NCBI RefSeq assembly: GCF_003324485.1
Contig: NZ_QODK01000008.1
Span: 89,347 to 153,346, forward strand
Length of the DNA stretch: 64,000 nt
Direction: 5' to 3'
From: Cohaesibacter intestini
GTDB taxonomy: Bacteria > Pseudomonadota > Alphaproteobacteria > Rhizobiales > Cohaesibacteraceae
Both the position numbers and the translations under genes were made by a program. The first letter of the stretch is position 1; every line of letters begins with the position of its first letter. Below, piece by piece: positions 44,733 through 54,533 of the stretch. The notes under the pieces were generated by a model, which saw only the letters and a list, made by a program, of their open reading frames with translations, was not told where the DNA came from and did no database searches.

Positions 44733-44951
44733 ATGCGCCAATCGCTGAGAGTCAAAGCAATCGGAATCTGCGACGACAAGATTGCCAAGAAAGGCGAGAC
44801 GGTCGGTCTTTCTTTCTACGCGTTCTTTGCGAACAAAAATGATGATCCAGAGCTGCTCATGGAAGCAGCCGAATGGTGGATCAAGACCCATGAACTTGAT
44901 CATTTCGAGAAGGCGACAAAGATCCGCGACATGATCCGTTCGGGCGCTTGA
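44733..44951 (+). CDS. DUF6500 family small protein
   Basis: 72 residues: VGLSFYAFFANKNDDPELLMEAA, then WWIKTHELDHFEKATKIRDMI. This is the compact conserved pattern of the DUF6500 family, which occurs in many marine and soil proteobacteria and has no known function. It is cytosolic and mostly helical. It stands alone between the cluster terminator and a tRNA gene. The ATG at 44733 is the only plausible start. Confidence 0.8.
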   Translation: MRQSLRVKAIGICDDKIAKKGETVGLSFYAFFANKNDDPELLMEAAEWWIKTHELDHFEKATKIRDMIRSGA

Positions 44952-45432
44952 GCAACGTCAACAAGGTCCGCACAGTGTGATTTCACTGCCTGGTTATGCT
45001 GCGTTGTGCGTTAATGTCCGCAGTCGAGGAACGCACTGCAAGATCAGATCCTGACTCGCATGGAAGCTTGGAGCCAAGTTTGCAAATCACAACCACGATA
45101 AACCGTTTTCAATTTGTGACGAGATGTTGCAGATCACGAATTGCCTTTCCTGTCCATCAAGATCCATAAGGCATCCTTATCCTTGAGAAAGTGGAGAGGT
45201 GTGGGTGGGCTATCTTGATATCAAGAAAAGATATGAGGATTTGGCGGAGTGACGCACCTGCACACGATCGAACTGCAAGTGAACAGACTCTGCCAATACT
45301 CTGCCGTAAATTTTGACAACTGTCTGTTTGGTCTCGCATCGTTCTGCAATCGTCTGCAAGAACTTACATATGCAAAGAGCAGCCAAACAGTTTGAAACTG
45401 GCTGTTTTCTAGTAATTTTTGTGGGAAGAGAA
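44952..45432. other. Intergenic stretch before tRNA-Thr
   Basis: About 480 bases with no convincing gene. The perfect dyad CAGTTTGAAACTG near 45391-45403 lies downstream of the tRNA on its strand and might take part in its transcription end; no T-run is obvious. Confidence 0.4.
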
Positions 45433-45507
<75 letters not shown>

Positions 45508-45896
45508 ATTCTTTGGTGTTTTGGGCATCGGAAAGTGTCTCCCGATGCGGGCGGTTTTTTGCATACCGAATTTGATTATGCAAGCACCATTTTGAAAAAA
45601 GCGGTGAATTTCGTCTGAACTGTGAAAATCCTGCCATGAAAGGGGGATGCCTGTTGATGAAGCGTCTCAGAATGCACAGCACCAAATGAAAGCTGCGATC
45701 AAGCTTCGCCGTGGATGCAATTCTGGCAGCACTAACCAATTTCCCTAAAAATGCCACAGATAGCCCAGAAATCTCCATATTCTGGTCTTTCTTGTCGGTT
45801 GCATTTGGTATAGAGCAAGGTCCAAGAGATTGACTCGTCGGTTCCGCCACCAAACGGAACAAGGCGAAAAAGATAATCGAAATTGATTTGAAGACG
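45508..45896. other. Intergenic stretch upstream of the murA block
   Basis: About 390 bases. It should hold the promoters of the divergent tRNA-Thr and of the 45897 gene. Open frames on the minus strand show no family signature. No confident promoter pair was fixed. Confidence 0.4.
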
Positions 45897-46124
45897 ATGT
45901 CCAACGCTGATCACACCAAAGACGAAACCGAATCCTCTGACTCGGCCGACCGCAATGGCAAGGCGTCCGATGATCGGCAGGCTCGTCTGTCGAAGGCGCT
46001 GCGGGACAATCTGCGCCGCCGCAAGGCACAGGTCAGGGCACGCAAGGCACAAGATAATGCGGGCGACACCTCGTTGGGGCAAAATGCCCCATCCGGCGAC
46101 GATCCATCCCGTCAAGATTCTTGA
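45897..46124 (+). CDS. Small basic protein upstream of murA
   Basis: 75 residues from ATG 45897. The acidic, Ser/Asp-rich first half is followed by RLSKALRDNLRRRKAQVRARK, a pattern I recall from small conserved proteins next to murA in alphaproteobacteria. The strongly basic helix could bind RNA or DNA. The function is unknown. It may be co-transcribed with murA, which begins 129 bases downstream. Confidence 0.7.
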   Translation: MSNADHTKDETESSDSADRNGKASDDRQARLSKALRDNLRRRKAQVRARKAQDNAGDTSLGQNAPSGDDPSRQDS

Positions 46125-46252
46125 GCCGAGTGGATTGCCTAGCGGACGGAACCAGAATCAATAAAAGCGGGAACCCGCAACAGGGCTCCGGACATGAAGC
46201 CGGGCACAGAACAATGTCAGCCGAGGCTGGCTGACAAGGGAAAGAGAGAGAC

Positions 46253-47542
46253 ATGGACGCAATTCGTATTGTAGGTGGTGCCCAGCTGAATGGTGTGATC
46301 CCGATCTCTGGAGCAAAGAATGCAGCTCTGCCATTGATGATCGCATCCTTGCTGACGGATGAGGAACTGATTCTGGAAAATCTGCCGCGCTTGCGCGATG
46401 TGCAACAGCTTCAGCAGATCCTCTCCAACCATGGCGTCAGCTACATGATTGAAGGCAAGCGTCCGGGACAGGATTCCATGGCCGGTCAGGTGGTCCACCT
46501 GCAAGCCAAGGAAATTATCGACACCCGTGCCCCCTATGATCTGGTGTCAAAAATGCGTGCCAGCTTCTGGGTGATCGGACCGTTGCTTGCCCGCATGGGC
46601 CAGTGCGAGGTTTCGCTGCCCGGTGGTTGTGCCATCGGGACACGGCCTGTTGATTTCTTCATTGACGGCCTCAGAGCCATGGGTGCCGAGATCGATATCG
46701 ACAAGGGGTATGTGGTTGCCAATGCACCGGATGGCCTGAAGGGGGGTGAATACACCTTCCCGCGCATTTCCGTTGGTGCAACCCATGTGCTGATCATGGC
46801 GGCCAGCCTTGCCAAAGGCACGATGGTGCTGAAAAACGCTGCCCGTGAGCCGGAAGTGGTGGATTTGGCCAACTGCCTGATCGCCATGGGGGCCAAGATC
46901 TCTGGCGCCGGCACCGACACCATCACCATCGAAGGGGTCGAGAAACTGCATGGCGCGCGCCATTCGGTTCTGCCGGACCGCATCGAGACCGGCACCTATG
47001 CGATGGCCGTTGCCATGACCGGCGGCGATGTGATGCTTCAAGGGGCGCGTGCCGATCTGCTGCAGGCCGCTCTCGACATTCTGGCCGAGACCGGCACCAA
47101 GATCGAACCATCCAGCGAAGGCATTCGCGTCTCCCGCAACGGCACCGCCTTGAAAGCCGTGAATGCAACGACGGATCCGTTTCCCGGCTTCCCGACCGAT
47201 CTACAGGCCCAGTTCATGGCGCTGATGACCATGGCCGAAGGCACCTCGACCATCACCGAGACCATCTTCGAGAACCGCTTCATGCATGTGCAGGAACTGG
47301 CCCGTCTGGGCGCGAAAATCTCTCTCGATGGCCAGAAGGCGCATGTCACGGGCGTTGACAAGCTGACCGGGGCGCAGGTGATGGCAACCGACCTTCGCGC
47401 GTCTGTTTCGTTGGTGATTGCCGGTCTGGTGGCCGATGGGGAAACCAAGGTCAACCGGGTCTATCACCTTGATCGTGGATTCGAGCGCCTCGAAGACAAG
47501 CTGGCTGCCTGTGGCGCAACAGTGGAGCGTATTTCGGCCTGA
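46253..47542 (+). CDS. murA: UDP-N-acetylglucosamine 1-carboxyvinyltransferase
   Basis: 429 residues. It transfers enolpyruvate from PEP to UDP-GlcNAc, the first committed step of peptidoglycan synthesis, in the cytosol. SGAKNAALP (K22, N23) and [12 protein letters not shown] with C126, the fosfomycin-reactive catalytic cysteine, are present. A GGAAAGAGAGAG-like ribosome site precedes the ATG. Length is normal for the family. Confidence 0.98.
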   Translation: MDAIRIVGGAQLNGVIPISGAKNAALPLMIASLLTDEELILENLPRLRDVQQLQQILSNHGVSYMIEGKRPGQDSMAGQVVHLQAKEIIDTRAPYDLVSKMRASFWVIGPLLARMGQCEVSLPGGCAIGTRPVDFFIDGLRAMGAEIDIDKGYVVANAPDGLKGGEYTFPRISVGATHVLIMAASLAKGTMVLKNAAREPEVVDLANCLIAMGAKISGAGTDTITIEGVEKLHGARHSVLPDRIETGTYAMAVAMTGGDVMLQGARADLLQAALDILAETGTKIEPSSEGIRVSRNGTALKAVNATTDPFPGFPTDLQAQFMALMTMAEGTSTITETIFENRFMHVQELARLGAKISLDGQKAHVTGVDKLTGAQVMATDLRASVSLVIAGLVADGETKVNRVYHLDRGFERLEDKLAACGATVERISA

Positions 47543-47657
47543 TCGGTCCATAAGGGATCGCCTTCACGGGCAAACTCTTGTTTTCCCGGCGTGATCTTCC
47601 TATTTGTGGGAAGTGATACATAAGCCCACGCCCACCATGTGCGCCTTCAAGGAGTGA

Positions 47658-48152
47658 ATGATGTCGATGCTCAAACTTGCCGCTCTTGATGCAGAAGACC
47701 TTCAGGTCGTCTCAAGTCAAATTCAGGATGCTGTTGTGCGCGTCGGTGATATTCACTGGTTGCGATCAGAAAACCGTCTTGTGGTCCGCATGAACCGCTT
47801 TGCCTGGGAAGAGGCCGTTACCCAAAAACGTCGGATATTCGGTCCCAAGCCGACCTACGAACGCCATGAGGCCGTGCTGCACTTCGACCGGGTCTCTTCC
47901 GTTCAAGGCCGCAACATTCGCACAGGTGCACAAGATGCTGTGCTCAACCTGCTCTCCGCAAACTTCGAGCCGCAAGGGGAGGGGCCGGACGGCATCATCT
48001 CCCTGATCTTTGCTGGCGATGCCGAATTGCGGCTCAGCGTTGAATGTATCGAAGCCCAGTTGGCCGATACCGGAGCCGCTTGGGAAACAGAGAATCTCCC
48101 AGAGCACGAAGCCGCCGAAAGCTTCGAGAAACAGATGGCCAGCAAAGGCTGA
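47658..48152 (+). CDS. DUF2948 family protein
   Basis: 164 residues. The conserved features are LKLAALDAEDLQVVSSQIQDAVV, the FAWEEAV segment and a tail with LRLSVECIEAQLAD. DUF2948 is an alphaproteobacterial family of unknown function that usually lies between murA and hisD, as here. An AAGGAG site precedes ATG 47658. No catalytic motif is evident. Confidence 0.9.
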   Translation: MMSMLKLAALDAEDLQVVSSQIQDAVVRVGDIHWLRSENRLVVRMNRFAWEEAVTQKRRIFGPKPTYERHEAVLHFDRVSSVQGRNIRTGAQDAVLNLLSANFEPQGEGPDGIISLIFAGDAELRLSVECIEAQLADTGAAWETENLPEHEAAESFEKQMASKG

Positions 48153-48202
48153 TCAAGCGCGAATGATCGGACCCATCAGCGGCCTCGTTGAGCCGCTCAA
48201 AC

Positions 48203-48232
48203 AAAAAAGCGGGGCATGTATCGCGCCCCGCT
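48203..48232 (-). terminator. Intrinsic terminator of the TPR-protein gene
   Basis: Read on the minus strand, AGCGGGGC and GCCCCGCT form an 8-bp stem with a 9-base loop, followed by TTTTTTG. It lies about 35 bases after the stop of the minus-strand TPR gene, and the hairpin could also act on the converging DUF2948 transcript. Confidence 0.8.
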
Positions 48233-48266
48233 GATCAACAATTCCCTGCCTAAAGACATCTTTGCA

Positions 48267-48818
48267 TCAATAGACTTTGGCTTTCTCGCGGATGCTTTGC
48301 TCCAGCGCCGCATAGGCCCAGCTGTCGCGTCCGCCACGTTGTTCAATTTCGAACAATTGCTGTCGCGCAGCGCTCATTTTTCCTTCGGAAACCAGCCCCT
48401 GTCCCATATAGGAACGAGCGAGGGTGTAGTCAGGATCAAGCTTGATCGCGGCTTTGTAATAATCCATGGCGCGATCAAAATGGCCAAGTTTGCGGTGAAT
48501 GAAGCCTTTATAGTTGAGCATCCGTGGATCATTCGGATTGGCCGCTGCCGCAATCACCTCCAATGCCCAGTCATAATGACCGGCATAGGCAATCTCGCGC
48601 ACCGCATCATACAATTGATCATCGCTGAAAATCTTCGAGCTTGGTTTGCTGCATTTGCCTGTGTCGGGGTTGAACACTTCCCCCTTCTCGCAGTCTTTGG
48701 TCGTCGGGGTCGGCTTCGGCGGGGCACTGGTGTCAGACCCGACCGCCAATGCGGCGCTGCCTGACGCAAGAGCGAACCCGGCGGCAAGGGCTGTTGCAAG
48801 AATGGTTTGTTTCATCAT
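48267..48818 (-). CDS. Exported tetratricopeptide-repeat protein
   Basis: 183 residues. A signal peptide covers 1-25 (ASGSAALA end). A Pro/Thr-rich spacer with four cysteines or so (KDCEKGEVFNPDTGKC) precedes two to three TPR units (GHYDWALEVIAAA, KLGHFDRAMDYYKAAIKLDP and LARSYMGQGLVSEG). It probably acts in the periplasm as a protein-interaction module. No specific partner is known. Confidence 0.85.
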   Translation of the reverse strand: MMKQTILATALAAGFALASGSAALAVGSDTSAPPKPTPTTKDCEKGEVFNPDTGKCSKPSSKIFSDDQLYDAVREIAYAGHYDWALEVIAAAANPNDPRMLNYKGFIHRKLGHFDRAMDYYKAAIKLDPDYTLARSYMGQGLVSEGKMSAARQQLFEIEQRGGRDSWAYAALEQSIREKAKVY

Positions 48819-48944
48819 CGTTCCTCATTATGGGTGAAGGCAATATTCTTGTTTGGTTATGGGCTTTATACGCAAGCCAACCCGATCAGGGTCAGTATGA
48901 AAACACTATCTTCCGATTTTGGCCGCTCTGAGGCCGACATTCGC

Positions 48945-49886
48945 TTAATAGTTCCGACCATCAGGGCAGGCAGACAACATGGCATCAATGGCGTTGGAAG
49001 AGCCCCTGAGATGCAGATCGAGCTTTGAGACCGAAGCATTGAGCATCGCCCGGTTGCCCTGTCGCAAGGCATCCAGCAACCCGTCATAGCGATCAAACAG
49101 CACCGACAGCATCGGGCCTTCCATTTCCCCGGTGGAAAGGGTGCCTGGATTGGGAAAGAAAGAAGTCTGTTGCTTTCGGATGACTGAGAAAAGAGCCGGG
49201 ACCTTATCACTTTCCTTGAAGCCTCCCGGATCAATGGCAAATCGTGCCTCGACTGCCCCGACATCGCTCTGGCATTCCAGCATCAACAGGGCTTCGTCCC
49301 GGGTGCAGGTTTCATAGCGCGCCACGCCACCTTGCTCGGCGGCACCTCCAGACCAAAGATACCCACCCTTGCATGGGCCGACCACGTTTTTGGTGGATCG
49401 ATAGGGTCCTGTCCGCTCGCGTGCCCTTTGTACTTGACTGGATGTTTTGCCGGCAATGTCCATCGGCTTGTCGCCATGGCGCGTCGCTGCGATTGGTTGC
49501 CTGAGGCCTGAAACGGGGTCATCTTTCAGGGTCACATCGCCTGCCAGAATAGTGGCAATGGTCTTCAGATCGCCTGCTGGCTCGCGCCGCAAGATACTCC
49601 ATTCACAGCCACCAGACCCACAATAATCAATATCCTCAATATGCAGGATAATCTCATCCACCTTGTCGTTGGGCAGATCGAGATCCATTTGCCAGATATG
49701 GACCGTTGGATCTCCCATATAGGTTTCCTGCAAAAAGGCCTTGAGGCCAGGCACAGCATCCACCGCCACTTTGTCTGCCTCTGGCGGGGTGGTCATCCCG
49801 ACGGAAGGCGTCAGAAATGCAAGGCAAAAGAGACTGGCAATCTGGCACAAACTGGAACGGGGAAACGGCATTTTGGCATTCTCCAA
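48945..49886 (-). CDS. Uncharacterised exported protein
   Basis: 313 residues with a signal peptide (hydrophobic CQIASLFCLAFLTPS) and eight or so cysteines in the mature part. The segment DLPNDKVDEIILHIEDIDYCGSGGCEW resembles the Asp-rich repeat and Cys pair of small periplasmic proteins that carry an EF-hand-like loop. The C-terminal half (CTRDEALLMLECQ) has no recognisable motif. I do not assign a family. Confidence 0.65.
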   Translation of the reverse strand: MENAKMPFPRSSLCQIASLFCLAFLTPSVGMTTPPEADKVAVDAVPGLKAFLQETYMGDPTVHIWQMDLDLPNDKVDEIILHIEDIDYCGSGGCEWSILRREPAGDLKTIATILAGDVTLKDDPVSGLRQPIAATRHGDKPMDIAGKTSSQVQRARERTGPYRSTKNVVGPCKGGYLWSGGAAEQGGVARYETCTRDEALLMLECQSDVGAVEARFAIDPGGFKESDKVPALFSVIRKQQTSFFPNPGTLSTGEMEGPMLSVLFDRYDGLLDALRQGNRAMLNASVSKLDLHLRGSSNAIDAMLSACPDGRNY

Positions 49887-50105
49887 ACAAAATTAGCTTG
49901 TATGTTCAAGGCGCTAACTGTGACAGAAATATCGACTGGATGCCAGCCTTGCAACAGGAACCTCTGCATGTCCCGCGTGAACAGCCATGGAAAAGTCGTG
50001 GTCGCTCCTGAATTACGGGCTACCCCTCTTGCGTGCTTGGCCGGAAACTCCCATAAAGACTGCCGAAAAACACCAAAGATGCGAACAGTGTAAGGACACC
50101 CCGAA

Positions 50106-51401
50106 ATGGCCATTCGCCTTGATGCTTCCGACGCCGGTTTCGATGCCGCCTTTGCAGATCTTCTGACCATGAAGCGGGAAGTCTCCGAAGATGTCGACGC
50201 TATCGTGCGCGACATCATCGAGGATGTGAAGGCCCGCGGTGACGAGGCCTTGTTCGACTATACCGCCAAATTCGATCGCTTTGATGCGCGCCCCGCAGGC
50301 TTGCGGATCAGCGAGGCCGAAATCGACGCAGCTGTCGCCAAGGTCGATGCCGACACCATGGCCGCGCTGGAGTTGGCCCGCGATCGGATCCAGTCCCACC
50401 ATGCCCGTCAGATGCCAAAGGACGACATGTATGAGGATGCCTTGGGCGTCAAGCTCGGCTCCCGCTGGACGGCAATCGAGGCAGTTGGTCTTTACGTGCC
50501 CGGCGGTCTGGCGGCCTATCCGTCATCGGTGCTGATGAATGCGGTGCCTGCCAAGGTCGCTGGCGTCAAGCGTCTGGTGATGGTGGTGCCAACCCCGGAC
50601 GATGTGCTCAACCCACTGGTTCTGGCCGCAGCCCGGCTGGCTGGCGTCGATGAGGTCTATCGCGTCGGTGGCGCGCAAGCCGTTGCCGCTCTGGCCTATG
50701 GCACGGAAACAATCGCGCCGGTCTACAAGATTGTCGGCCCCGGCAATGCCTTCGTGGCCGCAGCCAAGCGTCGGGTCTTCGGTCTGGTGGGTATCGACAT
50801 GATTGCAGGCCCGTCGGAAGTGCTCATTCTGGCTGACAAGAACAATGACCCCGATTGGCTTGCCGTCGATCTGATGGCGCAGGCTGAGCATGACAAAGCG
50901 GCGCAAGCGATCCTCATCACCGACGATGCGGCTCTGGCCGACGCAACAGAGAAAGCTGTCGAGCGTCTGCTTGAAACCTTGCCAAAGGCCGAGATTGCCG
51001 GTGCCAGCTGGGCCGATTATGGCGCCGTCATCACCGTGTCCGACTGGGAAACCGGCCTTGCATTGTCCAATCGCATTGCTCCGGAGCATCTCGAGCTGGC
51101 TTTGGATGATGCAGCTTCTATGGTCGACAAGGTGCACAATGCCGGTGCGATCTTTGTGGGCCACTTCACCCCTGAAGCGGTGGGCGACTATGTCGGTGGC
51201 TCCAACCATGTTCTGCCAACGGCCCGTTCGGCGCGCTTCTCCTCCGGCCTGTCGACGCTCGACTTCGTCAAGCGCACTTCTGTGCTTGAATGCAACGCGA
51301 TGAACTTGCGTGAGATTGGCCCCGCCGCCGTGACCCTGGCCCGCCAGGAGGGACTGGAAGCCCATGCCCGCTCGGTTGCCAAGCGATTGAACATGGCCTG
51401 A
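50106..51401 (+). CDS. hisD: Histidinol dehydrogenase
   Basis: 431 residues. It performs the last two steps of histidine synthesis, L-histidinol to L-histidine with two NAD. Family landmarks are GLYVPGGLAAYPSSVLMNAVPA, GGAQAVAALAYGTE, KIVGPGNAFVAAAK, AGPSEVLILAD, the QAEHD zinc/active-site segment and GGSNHVLPT. It is monocistronic with respect to other his genes, as is common in alphaproteobacteria, and is linked to the UPF0262/infA block. Confidence 0.98.
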   Translation: MAIRLDASDAGFDAAFADLLTMKREVSEDVDAIVRDIIEDVKARGDEALFDYTAKFDRFDARPAGLRISEAEIDAAVAKVDADTMAALELARDRIQSHHARQMPKDDMYEDALGVKLGSRWTAIEAVGLYVPGGLAAYPSSVLMNAVPAKVAGVKRLVMVVPTPDDVLNPLVLAAARLAGVDEVYRVGGAQAVAALAYGTETIAPVYKIVGPGNAFVAAAKRRVFGLVGIDMIAGPSEVLILADKNNDPDWLAVDLMAQAEHDKAAQAILITDDAALADATEKAVERLLETLPKAEIAGASWADYGAVITVSDWETGLALSNRIAPEHLELALDDAASMVDKVHNAGAIFVGHFTPEAVGDYVGGSNHVLPTARSARFSSGLSTLDFVKRTSVLECNAMNLREIGPAAVTLARQEGLEAHARSVAKRLNMA

Positions 51402-51508
51402 AGATAAGATGCTGCGGTCTGACACGCCCCGGGGGAGGGGATTTGACTTACCCCCACAAAGCGGGCACAAGGCTGGAATGGGTTGGAAAGAGTCAAAGAT
51501 GGTGAGGC

Positions 51509-52072
51509 ATGGCTGAAACGAAGGGGACCGATGCGGTCGAGGAGACCGAAAGCGCGATCGCGGCCAACAAGCCCGACAGTGAAGCAAGCGATCACAGCGA
51601 TGGCTGCTTTCGGCTTAGCGCCGTCCAACTTGACCCGCAGTCCATCCAGCCAGCCAACGCTGAAACCGAACATGAGCGCTCCGTTGCGATCTATGATCTG
51701 GTAGAGGAAAACAGCTTTCAGCCCGTCGGACACGACGAGGGCGGTCCCTATCGCCTCGATCTGTCGATGATTGAGCGCAAGTTGGTGCTCGACATCAAAC
51801 GCGAGAACGGAGAGCAGATCGCCACCCACATTCTGTCTCTGACCCCCTTTCGTCGCATCATCAAGGACTATTTCCTGATCTGCGATAGCTATTACGAGGC
51901 CATCAAAACCGCCACCCCAAGCCGCATAGAAGCCATCGATATGGGTCGGCGCGGGCTGCATAATGAAGGTTCGCAAATCCTCCAGTCGCGGCTGGAGGGA
52001 AAGATCATCACCGATTTCCCAACCGCGCGCCGTCTGTTTACGTTGATTTGCGCACTGCATTGGCGAGGCTGA
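51509..52072 (+). CDS. UPF0262 family protein
   Basis: 187 residues. The first 35 residues are an acidic, Glu/Asp/Ala-rich tail longer than in most members. The conserved core follows: [41 protein letters not shown], and [22 protein letters not shown] near the end. UPF0262 is confined mainly to alphaproteobacteria and its role is unknown. Its stop lies 3 bases before the phosphatase-like gene. Confidence 0.92.
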   Translation: MAETKGTDAVEETESAIAANKPDSEASDHSDGCFRLSAVQLDPQSIQPANAETEHERSVAIYDLVEENSFQPVGHDEGGPYRLDLSMIERKLVLDIKRENGEQIATHILSLTPFRRIIKDYFLICDSYYEAIKTATPSRIEAIDMGRRGLHNEGSQILQSRLEGKIITDFPTARRLFTLICALHWRG

Positions 52073-52075
52073 GGG

Positions 52076-52540
52076 ATGGTCGACTACACTGCGGGTTTTG
52101 ATGAACGTCCCGCCTCTGTCCTGTTTGCCTGCGGTATGAATGCCATCCGCTCGCCCATTGCGGAAGCACTGGCCAACCACCTTTTTCCCGGTGCCTTCTA
52201 TGTGCGTTCGGTCGGCGTGCGCTGTGGCAAGCCAGATCCGTTTGCTGCTGCGGTGATGGAGGAAATCGGCCTGGACATTTCCGAACATGAGCCTGCCACC
52301 TTCGATGACATGGAAGACAGCTATTTCGACCTCATCATTTCGCTGGCACCCGAAGCGCATCACAAGTCGCTTGAATGGAGCCGGGGGCACGCGGTGGAGA
52401 CGGAATATTGGCCGACGATGGACCCGGCCCTTGCCAACGGCTCACGCGAGCAGATCATGGATGCCTATCGCGCTGTCCGTGACGGTTTGATGGTCAAATT
52501 GAAGGACCGATTCGAGTGGATCTCGCCAGCGGGCGGCTAA
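52076..52540 (+). CDS. Low-molecular-weight phosphatase family protein
   Basis: 154 residues. The P-loop FACGMNAIRSP carries the CX5R(S) motif with C19 and R25. The usual LMW-PTP loop is CLGNICRS, so the loop is atypical, although C, R and S are kept. The family includes protein tyrosine phosphatases and arsenate reductases. It is tightly coupled to UPF0262 and is conserved next to infA in Hyphomicrobiales. Function unproven. Confidence 0.85.
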   Translation: MVDYTAGFDERPASVLFACGMNAIRSPIAEALANHLFPGAFYVRSVGVRCGKPDPFAAAVMEEIGLDISEHEPATFDDMEDSYFDLIISLAPEAHHKSLEWSRGHAVETEYWPTMDPALANGSREQIMDAYRAVRDGLMVKLKDRFEWISPAGG

Positions 52541-52901
52541 CCTCTGTATTTTTGCTTGCGGGCAGACGCCTTGATTGGCCAATCAGATGCAGTCAAAAGC
52601 CTGCAATTCGACTCTATACTGCAAGATTCCGCGTCGGGGATTGAACTTAATCTTGCTTTCGACTAGATTGCCGACAATCTCAAAGACGATACAGGGTTTT
52701 TGGATCGACAACCTTTGATCGATCAGCCTGTCGCCGGTTGCCGTTGATGCCTGATTGGAGCGTCTGCGGACGAGGGCGGGGCCGTTGGGTCTTGGAGGGT
52801 GCCGGCCGGGTGCATCAAGAGGCTGCTCCCGGTTGACTGGCAACCCGAAGGCGATCTGAAACAACCCTGAAAACCAACCTTAAAGGACATATAGGACGCT
52901 T
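52541..52901 (+). promoter_or_regulatory. Upstream region of infA with probable promoter
   Basis: This 361-base gap holds no gene. TTGAAC at 52641-52646 and TAGATT at 52664-52669 are 17 bases apart, a reasonable sigma-70 promoter that would give a leader of about 225 bases before infA. The long leader suggests post-transcriptional control, but no named element was recognised. Confidence 0.45.
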
Positions 52902-53120
52902 ATGGCGAAAGAAGAAGTACTGGAATTCCCTGGTGTTGTCACTGAACTGCTGCCAAATGCCACATTCCGTGTAAAGCTTGAAAATGACCACGAAATCGTT
53001 GCCCACACGGCTGGCCGTATGCGCAAGAATCGCATCCGCGTGCTTGCTGGTGACAAGGTTCAGGTCGAGATGACCCCATACGATTTGACCAAGGGTCGTA
53101 TCACCTACCGGTTCAAATAA
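52902..53120 (+). CDS. infA: Translation initiation factor IF-1
   Basis: 72 residues, the standard length. It is an S1/OB-fold protein that binds the 30S A site and helps select the initiator t[20 protein letters not shown] and [21 protein letters not shown] are highly conserved. It is the first gene of a block with maf and yacG. A weak hairpin (GCAGGTG/CACCTGC, 53152-53169) follows it. Confidence 0.98.
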   Translation: MAKEEVLEFPGVVTELLPNATFRVKLENDHEIVAHTAGRMRKNRIRVLAGDKVQVEMTPYDLTKGRITYRFK

Positions 53121-53292
53121 CACCCGTCATGTGTCGGGACCGAGAATAGGGCAGGTGGATGCACCTGCTCTCTCATGCTGCCCCAACTTGCCTGCGTGAG
53201 GCTGCGCTCCGACTGGACCAGACTATTGCCAGACGTTTGCCAACACCTGATTGCGTGGGCGTGACCGAGTTTCATCAGTAAAGCATAGCGAC

Positions 53293-53916
53293 ATGTCCGA
53301 TTCCTATCGTCTCATCCTGGCGTCTGCGTCACCGCGCCGCTTGCAGCTGCTCCAGCAAATCGGTATCGAACCGGTCGCCCTCAAGCCCGCCGATCTCGAT
53401 GAAACACCCCTGAAGAATGAACAGCCCCGCGCTCTGGCCCGTCGCCTGAGCGAGGAAAAGGCTGCGGCCATTCATCAGATCTACAAGGATGACGCCCATC
53501 TGGGCGGCAGCTTCATTCTCGCCGCTGACACGGTCGTCGCCGTCGGGCGTCGCAGTTTGCCAAAGACCGAGCTGGCCGAAGAAGCGATCCAGTGCCTGAC
53601 GCTTTTGTCTGGTCGCACGCACAAGGTTTTCACCGGGGTCAGTCTTGTCACCCCGAAAGGCAAGACCCGCACCAAGGTGGTCGAAACGCGCATCCGCTTC
53701 AAGCGCCTGACCAACGACATCGACCCTTATGTGGCGTCTGGCGAATGGCGCGGTAAGGCCGGGGGTTATGCCATCCAGGGCATTGCCGGAGCCTTTGTGG
53801 TCAATCTGGTTGGCTCATACAGCTCTGTTGTCGGGCTGCCCTTGCATGAGACCTCCAACCTGTTGCTCGGTGAGGGCTATCCGCTGCGCCTTAAATGGCT
53901 TGGTGGCGTGCGATAA
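53293..53916 (+). CDS. maf: Maf family nucleotide pyrophosphatase
   Basis: 207 residues from ATG 53293; GTG 53251 would add 14 unconserved residues. The Maf signature is at the N-terminus (ILASASPRR), with the catalytic Asp in [10 protein letters not shown] and the [14 protein letters not shown] segment near the end. It hydrolyses nucleoside triphosphates, such as dTTP, UTP and modified nucleotides, to monophosphates. It is co-directional with infA and yacG. Confidence 0.95.
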   Translation: MSDSYRLILASASPRRLQLLQQIGIEPVALKPADLDETPLKNEQPRALARRLSEEKAAAIHQIYKDDAHLGGSFILAADTVVAVGRRSLPKTELAEEAIQCLTLLSGRTHKVFTGVSLVTPKGKTRTKVVETRIRFKRLTNDIDPYVASGEWRGKAGGYAIQGIAGAFVVNLVGSYSSVVGLPLHETSNLLLGEGYPLRLKWLGGVR

Positions 53917-53948
53917 AATGCATCGCTGTGCCAAAATGGACTGAAATC

Positions 53949-54173
53949 ATGACCAACAGCCCCAAGGACGAAGCCAAACCAGCCGTTGCCAAGGTGACCG
54001 GTTTGCGACGCGCCCGTCCCTGTCCAATCTGTGACAAACCATCCACCAAGGCGGCCTATCCCTTCTGCTCCCCTCGTTGCAAGGATGTCGACCTCAGTCG
54101 CTGGTTTAGCGGCTCCTATGCCATCGCCGCGACAGAAGAAGACGCGCCAGATGACGAAGATTTCAATGTCTGA
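53949..54173 (+). CDS. yacG: DNA gyrase inhibitor YacG (zinc-finger protein)
   Basis: 74 residues from ATG 53949; ATG 53895 lies within maf and adds an unlikely N-terminus. The four zinc ligands are in RPCPICDK and YPFCSPRCKDVDLSRWFSG (C-x2-C and C-x3-C), the standard YacG pattern. In E. coli the protein binds GyrB and inhibits gyrase. The acidic C-terminus (EEDAPDDEDF) is typical. Confidence 0.93.
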   Translation: MTNSPKDEAKPAVAKVTGLRRARPCPICDKPSTKAAYPFCSPRCKDVDLSRWFSGSYAIAATEEDAPDDEDFNV

Positions 54174-54457
54174 AATCAGCACGCACGGCCTTGATGCAAA
54201 GAGTGCCTGTGCGCCTCTCCGCAGCGAAAGGTCATTTCCTTCAAGCAGATAGAACCCGGTCTCCGGTCCTGTGTCTCTTGTAATTGAAGCTCATATGCAT
54301 GGATTGAAATCCAGTCGGGGATAAAATCACCTTCCCCCTGTAGAAAAGCGAAAAGCACACTGGACAGGGCAATATGAACCTTCTATAACGCCCAAACAAA
54401 TTGCACGGGGCACTGCCCCGCTGGCCCCGCCAGAACGCGTCAGACGCCTTTGCATGT

Positions 54458-54533
54458 GCCCGGATAGCTCAGTTGGTAGAGCAGCGGATTGAAAATCCGC
54501 GTGTCGGTGGTTCGAATCCGCCTCCGGGCACCA
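54458..54533 (+). tRNA. tRNA-Phe (GAA)
   Basis: 76 bases from GCCCGGATAGCTCAG to CCTCCGGGCACCA. The anticodon arm CGGATTGAAAATCCG places GAA at 34-36. The D and T arms are canonical and CCA is encoded. The accessory island begins at its 3' end, a classic integration site. Confidence 0.97.
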
